11,706 nt of DNA. It comes from CAVQBL01 sp963710715. Lineage in GTDB: Bacteria > Pseudomonadota > Gammaproteobacteria > DSM-16500. The notes under the pieces are model-generated. The model saw only the letters and a list, made by a program, of their open reading frames with translations, was not told where the DNA came from and ran no database searches. Where the stretch lies: assembly GCA_963710715.1 (NCBI GenBank), contig CAVQBL010000011.1, positions 1 to 11,706 of the forward strand. Direction: 5' to 3'. Of this stretch, positions 1 to 7,143 are shown piece after piece. A program made the position numbers and the translations under genes. Each line of letters begins with the position of its first letter. Position 1 is the first letter of the stretch.

Positions 1-88
1 CAAAACCATAATGTTCGCTGAAGTGCTGATAATTTGCATTGATATCGGGATCATAAAGATGTGCCTTGATAACACCTGATTTTAAGTT
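1..88 (-). pseudogene. istA: Inverted fragment of IS21-family transposase IstA
   Basis: Read on the minus strand from about 88 down to 1, this encodes the stretch after the second catalytic aspartate of IS21-family IstA (NLKSGV, then KAH, YDPDINANYQ, FSEHYGF) and runs off the window edge. It is the same segment as 3233-3320 in the opposite orientation. The two differences from the right copy both change amino acids (T to I and R to L). The sequence left of the window may therefore hold another IstA C-terminus and istB pointing away. No start or stop can be assigned. Confidence 0.8.
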
Positions 89-98
89 TTATGTTAAG

Positions 99-122
99 TA
101 AACCATTATGTTGAGTGGTTTA
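99..122. other. Candidate recombinase core site, left end
   Basis: The arms TAAACCA (99-105) and TGGTTTA (116-122) face each other across a 10-bp spacer, TTATGTTGAG. Paired inverted arms around a short spacer are the usual shape of a tyrosine recombinase crossover site. The same site lies inverted at 3199-3222. Its function is inferred from shape and location near the element's end. Confidence 0.4.
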
Positions 123-227
123 AACAAGCTTCGTATTTTCTCGTAAAAACCACATTTTTCAATCTCTTAACTTCACATAATAAAACACTAATCTCATACC
201 TTTATTATAGTAATTTTCATTCACTAT

Positions 228-233
228 AGGGGA
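228..233 (+). promoter_or_regulatory. Ribosome binding site of ritA
   Basis: AGGGGA lies six bases before the ATG at 240 and supports this start. An AT-rich stretch with a -10-like TATTAT at 203-208 lies upstream, but no convincing -35 box was found. Confidence 0.5.
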
Positions 234-239
234 TATGAC

Positions 240-1148
240 ATGCTTTATAAAAAATCTAAACTGTTAATTGAATACGTTAATTTTCTTCGCGATCAGCAGT
301 GCTTGTCTGATGCAACAATTATTATTCGTAAAAAATTTGCAGAACCATTTCTACATCATCTTGGCAATATTGCTCACCCATCAAGGCTATCTAGATTATC
401 TGCAAAAACCATACATGATTACATCATTGTGACATCATCACCCCTGCATCGTGCGAGTAAAAAACATGTAACTTCATCTGTTAGAAGTTTCCTCAGCTTT
501 GCACATATTAAAGGTTATTTAAAGAAAGATTTAATAGAAGCAGTCCCAGTGATTCCGACAAGAAAATTGGATCGTTTACCTCAAAACATGTCTTGGAAAG
601 ATACTCAAAAACTTCTCAAGATGCCGGATAAAAAAACACATACAGGACGACGCGATTTTGCAGTTTTATCATTGCTAATTAACTATGGTGTGCGAATTGG
701 CCAAGTTACAACTTTAAAATTGCAAGACATTCATTGGCGTGAGGGCGTTATTTGTTTTGCAGCAAGCAAAAACAGTAATGCTTCGCGTTTGCCTCTTCAT
801 AAAGAGGTTGCAAATGCATTGTTGGTCTATATCAAGAAAGATCGAAAGGTATTTGAGTTTCAAGAAGTTTTTTTGACTATTAGAGGGATTCAACGACCTT
901 TAAGTAAAAACAATCATTACTGGAATTGCTTAAAAAAATATTATGTAAAAGCTGGGATTGTTTCGCCTTCTCAAGGATCTCGTATTATTCGCCATGCTTT
1001 TGCTACACGGCTAGTAAATCAAAAGCTACCTATCAAAACAATATCTGATCTGCTTGGACATCGATGGATTGAAACTACCTTTATTTATACCAAGGTTGAT
1101 GTAGCCCGACTACGAGAACTTGCCATTAATTGGCCGGAGGTTGTGTAA
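240..1148 (+). CDS. ritA: Tyrosine recombinase, first of trio (RitA-like)
   Basis: This 302-residue protein has the two-domain plan of phage-integrase-family recombinases. The N-terminal part (about 1-110) is a SAM-like core-binding domain. The C-terminal part (about 115-302) is the catalytic domain, with the first arginine in NYGVRIGQ, a box II of IIRHAFATRL, the histidine of LLGHRW and the tyrosine nucleophile in FIYTKVD near the end. The position corresponding to the first histidine of the usual HxxR motif is not histidine here. The ATG at 240 has a good ribosome binding site. The stop codon overlaps the ritB ATG by one base, so the genes are translationally coupled. The reading frame is intact. 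It presumably acts with RitB and RitC on the element's ends (family inference). Confidence 0.85.
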   Translation: MLYKKSKLLIEYVNFLRDQQCLSDATIIIRKKFAEPFLHHLGNIAHPSRLSRLSAKTIHDYIIVTSSPLHRASKKHVTSSVRSFLSFAHIKGYLKKDLIEAVPVIPTRKLDRLPQNMSWKDTQKLLKMPDKKTHTGRRDFAVLSLLINYGVRIGQVTTLKLQDIHWREGVICFAASKNSNASRLPLHKEVANALLVYIKKDRKVFEFQEVFLTIRGIQRPLSKNNHYWNCLKKYYVKAGIVSPSQGSRIIRHAFATRLVNQKLPIKTISDLLGHRWIETTFIYTKVDVARLRELAINWPEVV

Positions 1149-2128
1149 TGAAAAAAAAACGATTTAAAGGCCCAATGGGAAAATTTATAAAACAGCATTT
1201 AGAACTCCGCAGATCTCTTGGTTTTATATATAAAGGAACTGAATATCCTTTAGATGCATTTGATCAGCATTTAGCAAAATACTTTCCGTACTGCAAAACA
1301 ATTACTCGTGAGATGGTTTTCGGTTATCTTGACTCTACGCATCATCTTCAATCTAAAACTCGGAGTGATCACGTTAGCAAACTACGACAATTTTGTCGTT
1401 TTATGTTTCAGTTCAATACAAAGACATATATCCCAGAGAATGGTCTAGTAAGTCCGGGAATAGTTCAAGTAAAACCACATATTTTTACAGAAAAAGAGAT
1501 TCATAAACTCATTAAGCAAGCGAAAAAAATTCGTGGAAAGAATACGCTGTTACCCTACACCTATGCAACGATTATTGGGTTGTTATGGGTGACAGGGATG
1601 CGGATTGGTGAAGTTGTTAAGCTTAAAATAGAAGATGTTGATACGATCGACGGCATTATCTATGTTCGGCAAACCAAGTTTTTTAAATCTCGTCTCATTC
1701 CTTTATCAGAGTCATCGAATCAAGCGCTCATAAAATATAAAAAACAACGAGCGAAGTTTAATTATAGTGAAGAGACTGGAACATCATTTTTCTTTAATAA
1801 CAGAGGAAAACCTTGCATAACAGCCACGGCACCTAGAACAATCAAAGAACTCATGATTAAGGTTGGCTTGAAAACCATTCAGGGTAAAGTGCCTCGTGTT
1901 CACGATATACGACATACCTTTGCGACACGTTGTTTATTGGATTTTTATAAAGCTGGAAAAGATCCTACGGCATATCTCCCCGTTTTAGCTACCTATTTAG
2001 GGCATGCAAATATTGCCAACACGCAGGTTTATTTACATCCATCGATTGAACTACTGAATATCGCAAGCCAAAAAGTTCAATCCTATACCCAATCTTTACC
2101 GGGAGAAAAATATGAAACAAGAAAATAA
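1148..2128 (+). CDS. ritB: Tyrosine recombinase, second of trio (RitB-like)
   Basis: This is an intact phage-integrase-family recombinase of 326 residues when started at the ATG at 1148. GGAGG at 1136-1140 lies seven bases upstream and decides this start over the upstream TTG at 1130. The C-terminal catalytic domain shows the first arginine in TGMRIGEV, a complete HDIRHTFATR (HxxR), the histidine of YLGHAN, and the tyrosine in TQVYLHPS. The start overlaps the ritA stop by one base, and the end overlaps ritC by 17 bases, so the three genes form one operon. All catalytic positions look present. Partner roles within the trio are inferred from the family. Confidence 0.87.
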   Translation: MKKKRFKGPMGKFIKQHLELRRSLGFIYKGTEYPLDAFDQHLAKYFPYCKTITREMVFGYLDSTHHLQSKTRSDHVSKLRQFCRFMFQFNTKTYIPENGLVSPGIVQVKPHIFTEKEIHKLIKQAKKIRGKNTLLPYTYATIIGLLWVTGMRIGEVVKLKIEDVDTIDGIIYVRQTKFFKSRLIPLSESSNQALIKYKKQRAKFNYSEETGTSFFFNNRGKPCITATAPRTIKELMIKVGLKTIQGKVPRVHDIRHTFATRCLLDFYKAGKDPTAYLPVLATYLGHANIANTQVYLHPSIELLNIASQKVQSYTQSLPGEKYETRK

Positions 2129-3132
2129 ATTAATGCCATTTACACAATCCTTCTTTCAAGAATATCTCGTTGTGCATCGCGGTTAAGTCAAAATACTATT
2201 ATGGCTTACCGTGACGCATTAAAATTATTCTTTGCTTTTGAAAGTTCACATCAAAATAAACCCGCTATCAAGCTCACATTGGAGAACTTAAATGCCGAAT
2301 CCGTTTTGGCATTCTTAAACCAGATCGAAATAAAAAGAAAAAATAGTATTGTGACTCGGAATTTAAGACTAGCTGCGCTAAAAACATTTTGTCTCTATTT
2401 GAGTACAAAAGATATTTTAAGAATCGGTGAATATCAAAAAATTATGGCTCTTCCATTAAAGCGAGCTCCTCATAAAGTAGTGGACTATCTCGAAGTTAAT
2501 GAGGTTAAATTAATACTAGAAAGTATTGACCGCACAGAAATCAGCGGGCAACGAGACTATGTGTTACTTAAGCTGCTATATAATACGGGTGCTAGGGTAC
2601 AGGAAATCTGCGACTTAAAAGGTGAACTCCATCACTTTTGGCCATGTTCCTGTCATCACTATTGTAGGGAAAGGAAAAAAAACACGATATGTTCCAATAT
2701 GGCCAGAAACAGCTAAGCTTTTACAAAATTATTTAAAGGTTATTCAATTGTCAAAAAAACCGGATGCGAATCTTTTTATGAATTTACAAGGAGAACCCCT
2801 TGGTCGTCACGGTGTACGTACATTATAAAGCAACGATGTTTTGCAGCAGAAAGTTCTTGCCCGAGTCTAAAGAAAAAACTATAGGTCCGCATACCTTTCG
2901 TCATACTACAGCAATGCATTTCCTTCAAGCAGGAGTTGATCTTAGTATTATCAAGAGCTGGTTAGGTCACGTTAATTTAGCAACAACGCATGCTTACATT
3001 GAAATTGATATGGAAATGAAACGTAAAGCATTAGAAGCTTGTTCTTCTATGAGAAAATCATCTTCGTTGAAAAATCTTCTGGATAAGAACAAAGATATTT
3101 TAACTTGGCTCGATTCAATATCAGGTAATTAG
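2112..3132 (+). pseudogene. ritC: Tyrosine recombinase, third of trio, frameshifted (RitC-like)
   Basis: The gene should start at the ATG at 2112 (MKQENKLMPF) inside the end of ritB and code for about 340 residues. The reading frame changes at least four times, each consistent with a one-base indel: near 2180 (after VVHRG), near 2621 (DLK to NSITFG), near 2819 (after HGVR), and near 2875 in an A-rich run. With the frames joined, the protein has a normal plan: arginine in NTGARVQE, HTFRHTTAMH, the histidine of WLGHVN and the tyrosine in HAYIEID, ending at 3132. As written, it cannot produce a full recombinase. Sequencing error is the alternative explanation. Confidence 0.85.
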
Positions 3133-3165
3133 TCTTTCGTTATGTAGAGTTGATGTACTGAAAAG

Positions 3166-3320
3166 ATGTGGTTTTTACGAGAAAATACGAAGCTTGTTTA
3201 AACCACTCAACATAATGGTTTACTTAACATAAAACTTAAAATCAGGTGTTACCAAGGCACATCGTTATGATCCCGATATCAATGCAAATTATCAGCACTT
3301 CAGCGAACATTATGGTTTTG
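3166..3320. repeat. Right arm of 155-bp inverted repeat flanking the recombinase trio
   Basis: This segment is the reverse complement of 1-155 with two mismatches. Bases 3166-3232 are the right terminus of the recombinase element. Bases 3233-3320 are IstA coding sequence. It begins 33 bases after the ritC stop. No gene lies between. Confidence 0.95.
3199..3222. other. Candidate recombinase core site, right end
   Basis: TAAACCA (3199-3205), the spacer CTCAACATAA, and TGGTTTA (3216-3222) form the inverted copy of the site at 99-122. The outer edge is about 10 bases from the point where IstA sequence resumes. A crossover role is inferred. Confidence 0.4.
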
Positions 3321-4134
3321 CTATTGTCCCTGCACGAGCAGCCGAACCAAAGATAAAGCAAAAGTAGAAAATGCGGTGGGTTGTGTAGAAAGACAAATTC
3401 TTGCGCCATTACGAAATATTACCTTTACCAGCATTGGCGAAATTAATGCAGCCATTAAATCAACGACTTGCTGCTTTGAATGTCAATCGTTTCAAAAAAT
3501 GAAAACATCACGACGAGAACTATTTGAGCTGTTGACAAGCCAGCATTAAAACCATTACCACAAGATCGATATCAATATGCAGAATGGAACAAAGCAAAAA
3601 TTAATATTGATTATCATTTTGTTTTTGATGATCACTATTACAGTGTGCCTTATCGTTACATCCATCATGCAGTAGAAATTCGCTGCGACTTCAAAAATAG
3701 TAGAATGTTTTTATCAGGAAAAACGCATTGCTGTCCATGAGCGGAGTTATCTTCGTTATAAATATACCACAATAGCAGAGCATATGCCACCAGCCCATCG
3801 TGCCCATGCAGAATGGACCCCTGAACGAATTAAAAGATGGGCAAATAAAATTGGGCCCGAGACAGCTAAATTTATTGAGCACATGATTGCAGCACGTGCA
3901 TTTCCGCAGCAAGCCTTCCGTGCATGCCTTGGTTTGTTACGTTTGGGAAAAAGGTTTGGAGAAGACCGCCTTGAAAAAGCTTGTGCAAGAGGATTATTTG
4001 CAGGTGCCACACGCTACCAGCAAGTTGAGTCAATCTTAAAAAATAAATTAGATGCAATACCTATTTCTCATGTGGAACCACCGCCTATGGTGTCTTCACA
4101 TGAAAATATCCGTGGTTCTACCTACTACAAATAA
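3233..4134 (+). pseudogene. istA: IS21-family transposase IstA, C-terminal part, frameshifted
   Basis: Joined frames give the familiar IstA C-terminal half. It starts at NLKSGVTKAH just after the second DDE aspartate, then PARAAEPK, a KAKVEN segment holding the catalytic glutamate, the DYHF...YYSVPYR segment, and AEHMPPAHRAHAEW to VESILKNKLDAIPI at the end. At least five single-base frame changes are visible: near 3348, 3462, 3495, 3536 and 3680. The last frame is open from about 3690 to the stop at 4132-4134. The N-terminal half and first catalytic residue are absent; the recombinase element replaces them. This copy cannot make an active transposase. Confidence 0.88.
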
Positions 4135-4139
4135 TTTTT

Positions 4140-4143
4140 GGAG
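4140..4143 (+). promoter_or_regulatory. Ribosome binding site of istB
   Basis: GGAG lies nine bases before the ATG at 4153, in the 18-base gap after istA, and supports that start. Confidence 0.55.
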
Positions 4144-4152
4144 AAATAAAAT

Positions 4153-4899
4153 ATGTTAAGTAATCCTACCTTAGAAAAACTTCGCACACTGCGATTAATA
4201 GGCATGGCTGATGCTTTTCAAGAACAGCTTTCGCAACCATTACCCGATTTAGATTTTGAATCTCGTTTAGGATTACTGATTGAGCGAGAATGGTATCTAA
4301 GAGAAAATCGACGTTTAAAAAGACGATTAACTCAAGCAAAACTACAGCAAACTGCTTGCATGGAAGATATTGATTTTAAGCACCCTCGTGGACTAAATAA
4401 ATCAAATATTCTGGAGTTAGCGCGGGGGCAATGGATTCAACAGCATTTAAATTTATTAATTACTGGGCCTACCGGATGTGGAAAAACTTACTTGGCCTGT
4501 GCCATGGCACACAAAGCTTGTCTATCTGGATTCACTTCTCGATACTATCGCCTACCTCGTCTTTGGCACGATCTTAAAATTGCAAAAGCGGATGGCACAT
4601 ATACCCAGTGGCTTTCTCAGGTTGCAAAAATTGATCTTCTGATTTTAGATGACTGGGGGCTTGTTTCACCTGATGATGAACAGCGTCGTGACTTGCTTGA
4701 GATGCTTGATGATCGTTATCAACAGCGGTCTACCATCATTACCAGTCAATTACCGACGACACATTGGCATGAACATTTAAATGACGCGACTCTGGCAGAT
4801 GCTATCTTAGATAGGCTTTTGCATAATTCTGTGCGATTGGAATTAAAGGGAGATTCATTACGAAAAAATAAAAAACCTTTACAAGAAGAAAATTCTTAA
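4153..4899 (+). CDS. istB: IS21-family transposition helper ATPase IstB
   Basis: This 248-residue AAA+ ATPase is the normal length for IstB. The helical N-terminal domain (about 1-90) precedes Walker A at 105-112 (GPTGCGKT), Walker B at 162-167 (LLILDD), a sensor-like ITSQLP at 196-201, and an arginine-finger-like DRLLHN at 220-225. In IS21 elements IstB loads onto target DNA and directs the IstA transposase (family knowledge). The frame is fully open, unlike the neighbouring istA. The gap to istA is 18 bases. It could still assist another active IstA elsewhere in the genome, but that is speculation. Confidence 0.93.
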   Translation: MLSNPTLEKLRTLRLIGMADAFQEQLSQPLPDLDFESRLGLLIEREWYLRENRRLKRRLTQAKLQQTACMEDIDFKHPRGLNKSNILELARGQWIQQHLNLLITGPTGCGKTYLACAMAHKACLSGFTSRYYRLPRLWHDLKIAKADGTYTQWLSQVAKIDLLILDDWGLVSPDDEQRRDLLEMLDDRYQQRSTIITSQLPTTHWHEHLNDATLADAILDRLLHNSVRLELKGDSLRKNKKPLQEENS

Positions 4900-4919
4900 C
4901 AGATAATGCACCCGTGACC

Positions 4920-5021
4920 TGAATCGACCGTTCGAGAAATTATGAAATGACTGTTCGAGTAGAAGTGAAATCAGTGTTCGCTTTTAGATGAAATAGCTGT
5001 TCGTTTCGACTGAAATACGCA
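4920..5021. repeat. IS21-like right-end repeats, copy 1
   Basis: Four 15-bp units of the form TGAAATnnnTGTTCG (the first slightly variant) start at 4920, 4943, 4966 and 4989. A fifth half unit, TGAAATACGCA, starts at 5011 and ends in the terminal CA at 5021. The spacing is 23, 23, 23 and 22 bases. Repeated terminal units are known transposase-binding sites in IS21 elements. Copy 2 lies at 9360-9462. Confidence 0.8.
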
Positions 5022-5697
5022 CTACAACTTTATTTTTAAAAGGAGCTAAGCGATTTAAATAACATTCAACAGGGTAATTTTTTTCATCCTGAGAAGGAGA
5101 TATCTGAATCTCTTTGTCATCAGCGGCTTCATAAACTTTACATTTTTTATGCACTTCATCAATTGATAGCCATAGGGATACAAATCCCATATCGATTTCG
5201 GTTCTTCTGTTGTTTACTTGAGCGTCAAATTCAGCTTTAGCAATAGCCTGAAAGTACCAACATTCGCTGTATGGGTTGTGACCTCCATAGTGGCCATTCT
5301 GACGATATCCCGACAAATAATGAATATAATGCGCAGCTCTTGTTGCTTCTAATCTTATACCAGTCCATTTTTTTTGATTTTGTGATCCGCAAAAGCGAAT
5401 CACTGCTTCGTGCAATGCTGACGAAGCTTCATTGACTGATAGGGTCATAATTTCTATGTGCGGAAAAGTAACATTTTTTGGCGGTCCACCAAGGTATTTA
5501 GAATTTTCATCACAAGCCTCACAAGCTAAGTAAGCACCCTCTATCTTAGCTTGGTTTTCGCGCGCAATTAATTGAAATATATATCTGCCGTCGTCTCCTT
5601 CACTACTCACGGAGGCATCGACTGGTATCTTTTTACCATCAGGAAATATCACTCGTGTTTTAAGCGGTATTATTTGCAGCTTTTCTCTATTTGGCAT
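4984..5697 (-). CDS. Unknown protein, C-terminus replaced by IS sequence
   Basis: I do not recognise this family. The ATG at 5697 gives 237 residues and is preceded, nine bases upstream, by GAGGAG; this decides against the TTG at 5706. The protein is soluble-looking, with no signal or membrane segment. It has a CEAC pair near the N-terminal third and a His/Tyr/Gly-rich stretch (AAHYIHYLSGYRQNGHYGGH) in the middle. The last 12 or so residues and the stop codon (4984-5021) are encoded by the IS21-like right end, so the natural C-terminus was removed by the insertion. The remaining protein could still be made, but with an altered tail. It faces istB tail to tail. Confidence 0.65.
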   Translation of the reverse strand: MPNREKLQIIPLKTRVIFPDGKKIPVDASVSSEGDDGRYIFQLIARENQAKIEGAYLACEACDENSKYLGGPPKNVTFPHIEIMTLSVNEASSALHEAVIRFCGSQNQKKWTGIRLEATRAAHYIHYLSGYRQNGHYGGHNPYSECWYFQAIAKAEFDAQVNNRRTEIDMGFVSLWLSIDEVHKKCKVYEAADDKEIQISPSQDEKNYPVECYLNRLAPFKNKVVVRISVETNSYFI

Positions 5698-5749
5698 ATT
5701 ACACAACTCCTCTTGATTTTATTTACATAAGTGATAAATATTATCATAT

Positions 5750-6067
5750 TTAGCTAGAAGATGTACACGATTTATCCACTCCAGGCTTGATCTTAGATAA
5801 TATGCCAGAAGTTTTTTCAGTTTTTTCTTTGTAGTAATTAAAAATATGTCTACGAATCACCAAATGAGATGGGTTCATTAATTTAAAAATCAACACTCCC
5901 AATATATTTACCTTCTCCTTCAATACAGTCTTTTATAGTGTCGCCATAGTACCCAAGCATAATTTCCTTTGACCTTTCTGTGAAGCATGACTGTGCCAGG
6001 GTGTTAGATTTTTTAAGTCATTTTCACCAAAAGGCGTGCACGTATTTTCTGAGTTAGGATAAACCAT
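5750..6067 (-). pseudogene. Small broken gene of unknown function
   Basis: Between the RhuM-Fic remnant and the unknown protein, three short minus-strand reading stretches join into one plausible protein of about 105 residues. The first is MVYPNSENTCTPFGEND from the ATG at 6067. It continues in another frame as TERSKEIMLGYYGDTIKDC and EGEGKYIGSVDF to about 5883. A further shift leads to LMNPSHLVIRRHIFNYYKEK and a stop at 5750-5752. No clear ribosome binding site is seen. I recognise no family. The reconstruction relies on the protein-like composition of the joined frames, so it is tentative. Confidence 0.35.
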
Positions 6068-6086
6068 TTGCCAGAGAGCAGAAGAG

Positions 6087-7067
6087 CTATTTTCTTTTTG
6101 TTAACAATGTACAAACCAACCCAATCATTTTATCTTTTTCTTTCGGCGTACTTTCTGCAATTAAAAGTGTAATAGCAGTAATGCAGGTGGTGTAATGCGT
6201 GTAAAGGTCTAGTGCTTTTGCTTGACGTAAAAACCATATAAAAGCATATGCACCACTGCGTTTATTTCCATCTACAAATGGATGATTTTTAACAATGAAA
6301 TAAAGCAGATGAGCTGCTTTTTCTTCAATGCTAGGATAAAGTTCTTCCCCACCAAAAGATTGCATGACATTTCCAATAATGCCAGCACATGCTATCTTTT
6401 GTTCTTTCAACACCAAAAATATCAGTAGCTTCACCTTTTGCAATGAGATTTTGTTTTAATTCAGCTAATGCTTTATTCAATTTTTCTGCTGTTAATGCCA
6501 CTTTCTTTTTTGTTACGCCTTGAGTACTAATTTATCTTTATCATAAGCATCCAGTGAAAACCATGTGTCAGCAAATAATGTGACAAGTTCAAGTATGCTA
6601 TCATGATCAATTGTGGTATCGGCGGGTAATAATGCTTTAACATCATCAATGGCTTTAAGAAATTCAGCATAATTTTTTTGTATTCGATGTTGATTGATAG
6701 TATAGCCTTTGTAAATATGGTCTTTAAGTGTTTTTGTTGCCCATTGGCGAAAGGCGATAGCTTTTTTAGAATTTGTACGATAGCCAACGGCTAAAATAAC
6801 ATCTAAGCTATAAAATTGTACCTGATATGTCTTGCCATCCTCGGCAGTATGTGCCAATTTTGCACATACTGATTTCGCATTTAATTCTTTATCTTTCAAT
6901 ATATTGCGAATGTGTTTTGTGACAACCGAACGCTCTATCTCAAAAATATCAGCAATATGTTCTTGGCTTGCCCAAAGCATATCTGCAGAAGTGTCTTGCT
7001 TAAGACTAATGGCACCATTTTTAGTTTGATATATAACCGTATCATCAATATTTTTTTTGATTTTCAT
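6087..7067 (-). pseudogene. RhuM-Fic protein, frameshifted
   Basis: The N-terminal part (ATG at 7067, 184 residues to 6513) is a RhuM-family domain, with MLWASQEHIADIFEI followed by SVVTKHIRNI (DNA-binding-like helices) and QFYSLDVILAVGYR. After a frame change near 6512 the sequence continues (KKVALTAEKLNKALAELKQN), shifts again near 6395, and ends with a Fic/Doc-type domain carrying HPFVDGNKRSGAY. Such proteins usually occur as one RhuM-Fic polypeptide of about 330 residues, so these are pieces of one gene. Fic domains transfer AMP or other groups to proteins. RhuM was named as a putative Salmonella virulence protein. The neighbouring integrase suggests it was island cargo. As written, it is broken. 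Confidence 0.85.
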
Positions 7068-7143
7068 AGTAAGTCCTTGCGTTAAGCTCTGGCGTCATTG
7101 AGACTGTTATAAAACCATTGCACACTTACAATTTCTTCTTCAG

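Larger units (their letters stand above)
1..155. repeat. Left arm of 155-bp inverted repeat flanking the recombinase trio
   Basis: The reverse complement of this segment matches 3166-3320 over 155 bp with only two mismatches (at 57 and 69). Bases 89-155 are the recombinase-element terminus and are identical in both arms. Bases 1-88 are istA sequence, and both mismatches lie there. The arm reaches the first base of the window, so its true length is unknown. It contains a tyrosine-recombinase-like core site at 99-122. Confidence 0.95.
89..3232 (+). mobile_element. RIT-type element (three tyrosine recombinases in tandem)
   Basis: The element holds three consecutive, overlapping tyrosine recombinase genes and nothing else, framed by identical 67-bp inverted termini (89-155 and 3166-3232). 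This is the arrangement known as recombinase in trio (RIT). Gene order and sizes (about 302, 326 and 340 codons) fit RitA-RitB-RitC. The outer boundaries are placed where recognisable IstA reading starts (position 88 on the left, 3233 on the right). They are therefore estimates good to a few bases, because a little shared sequence could belong to either partner. Confidence 0.8.
3166..5021 (+). mobile_element. Right part of an IS21-family insertion sequence, RIT-interrupted
   Basis: The istA-istB order, IstA and IstB family motifs, and a right end made of repeated units ending in CA all fit the IS21 family. The element's left end and the istA 5' half are not in the window next to this part. 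The RIT terminus joins it at about 3233. The right boundary at 5021 is set by where similarity to the second copy (9321-9462) stops. No target duplication could be checked because the left end is missing. Confidence 0.75.

Noticed and set aside
3691..4057. Several minus-strand ORFs opposite the istA 3' part
   Set aside because: They are antisense shadows of the IstA C-terminal coding frame, which has clear family motifs; none has a recognisable domain or ribosome binding site.
4920..5003. CRISPR-like array because of regularly spaced repeats
   Set aside because: Units are degenerate, 15 bp long with 8-bp gaps, occur at an IS terminus in two copies and end in CA; these are transposase binding repeats, not spacers and repeats.
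6832..7029. Plus-strand 65-residue ORF inside the RhuM region
   Set aside because: It is the antisense of the conserved RhuM N-terminal domain and has no ribosome binding site.
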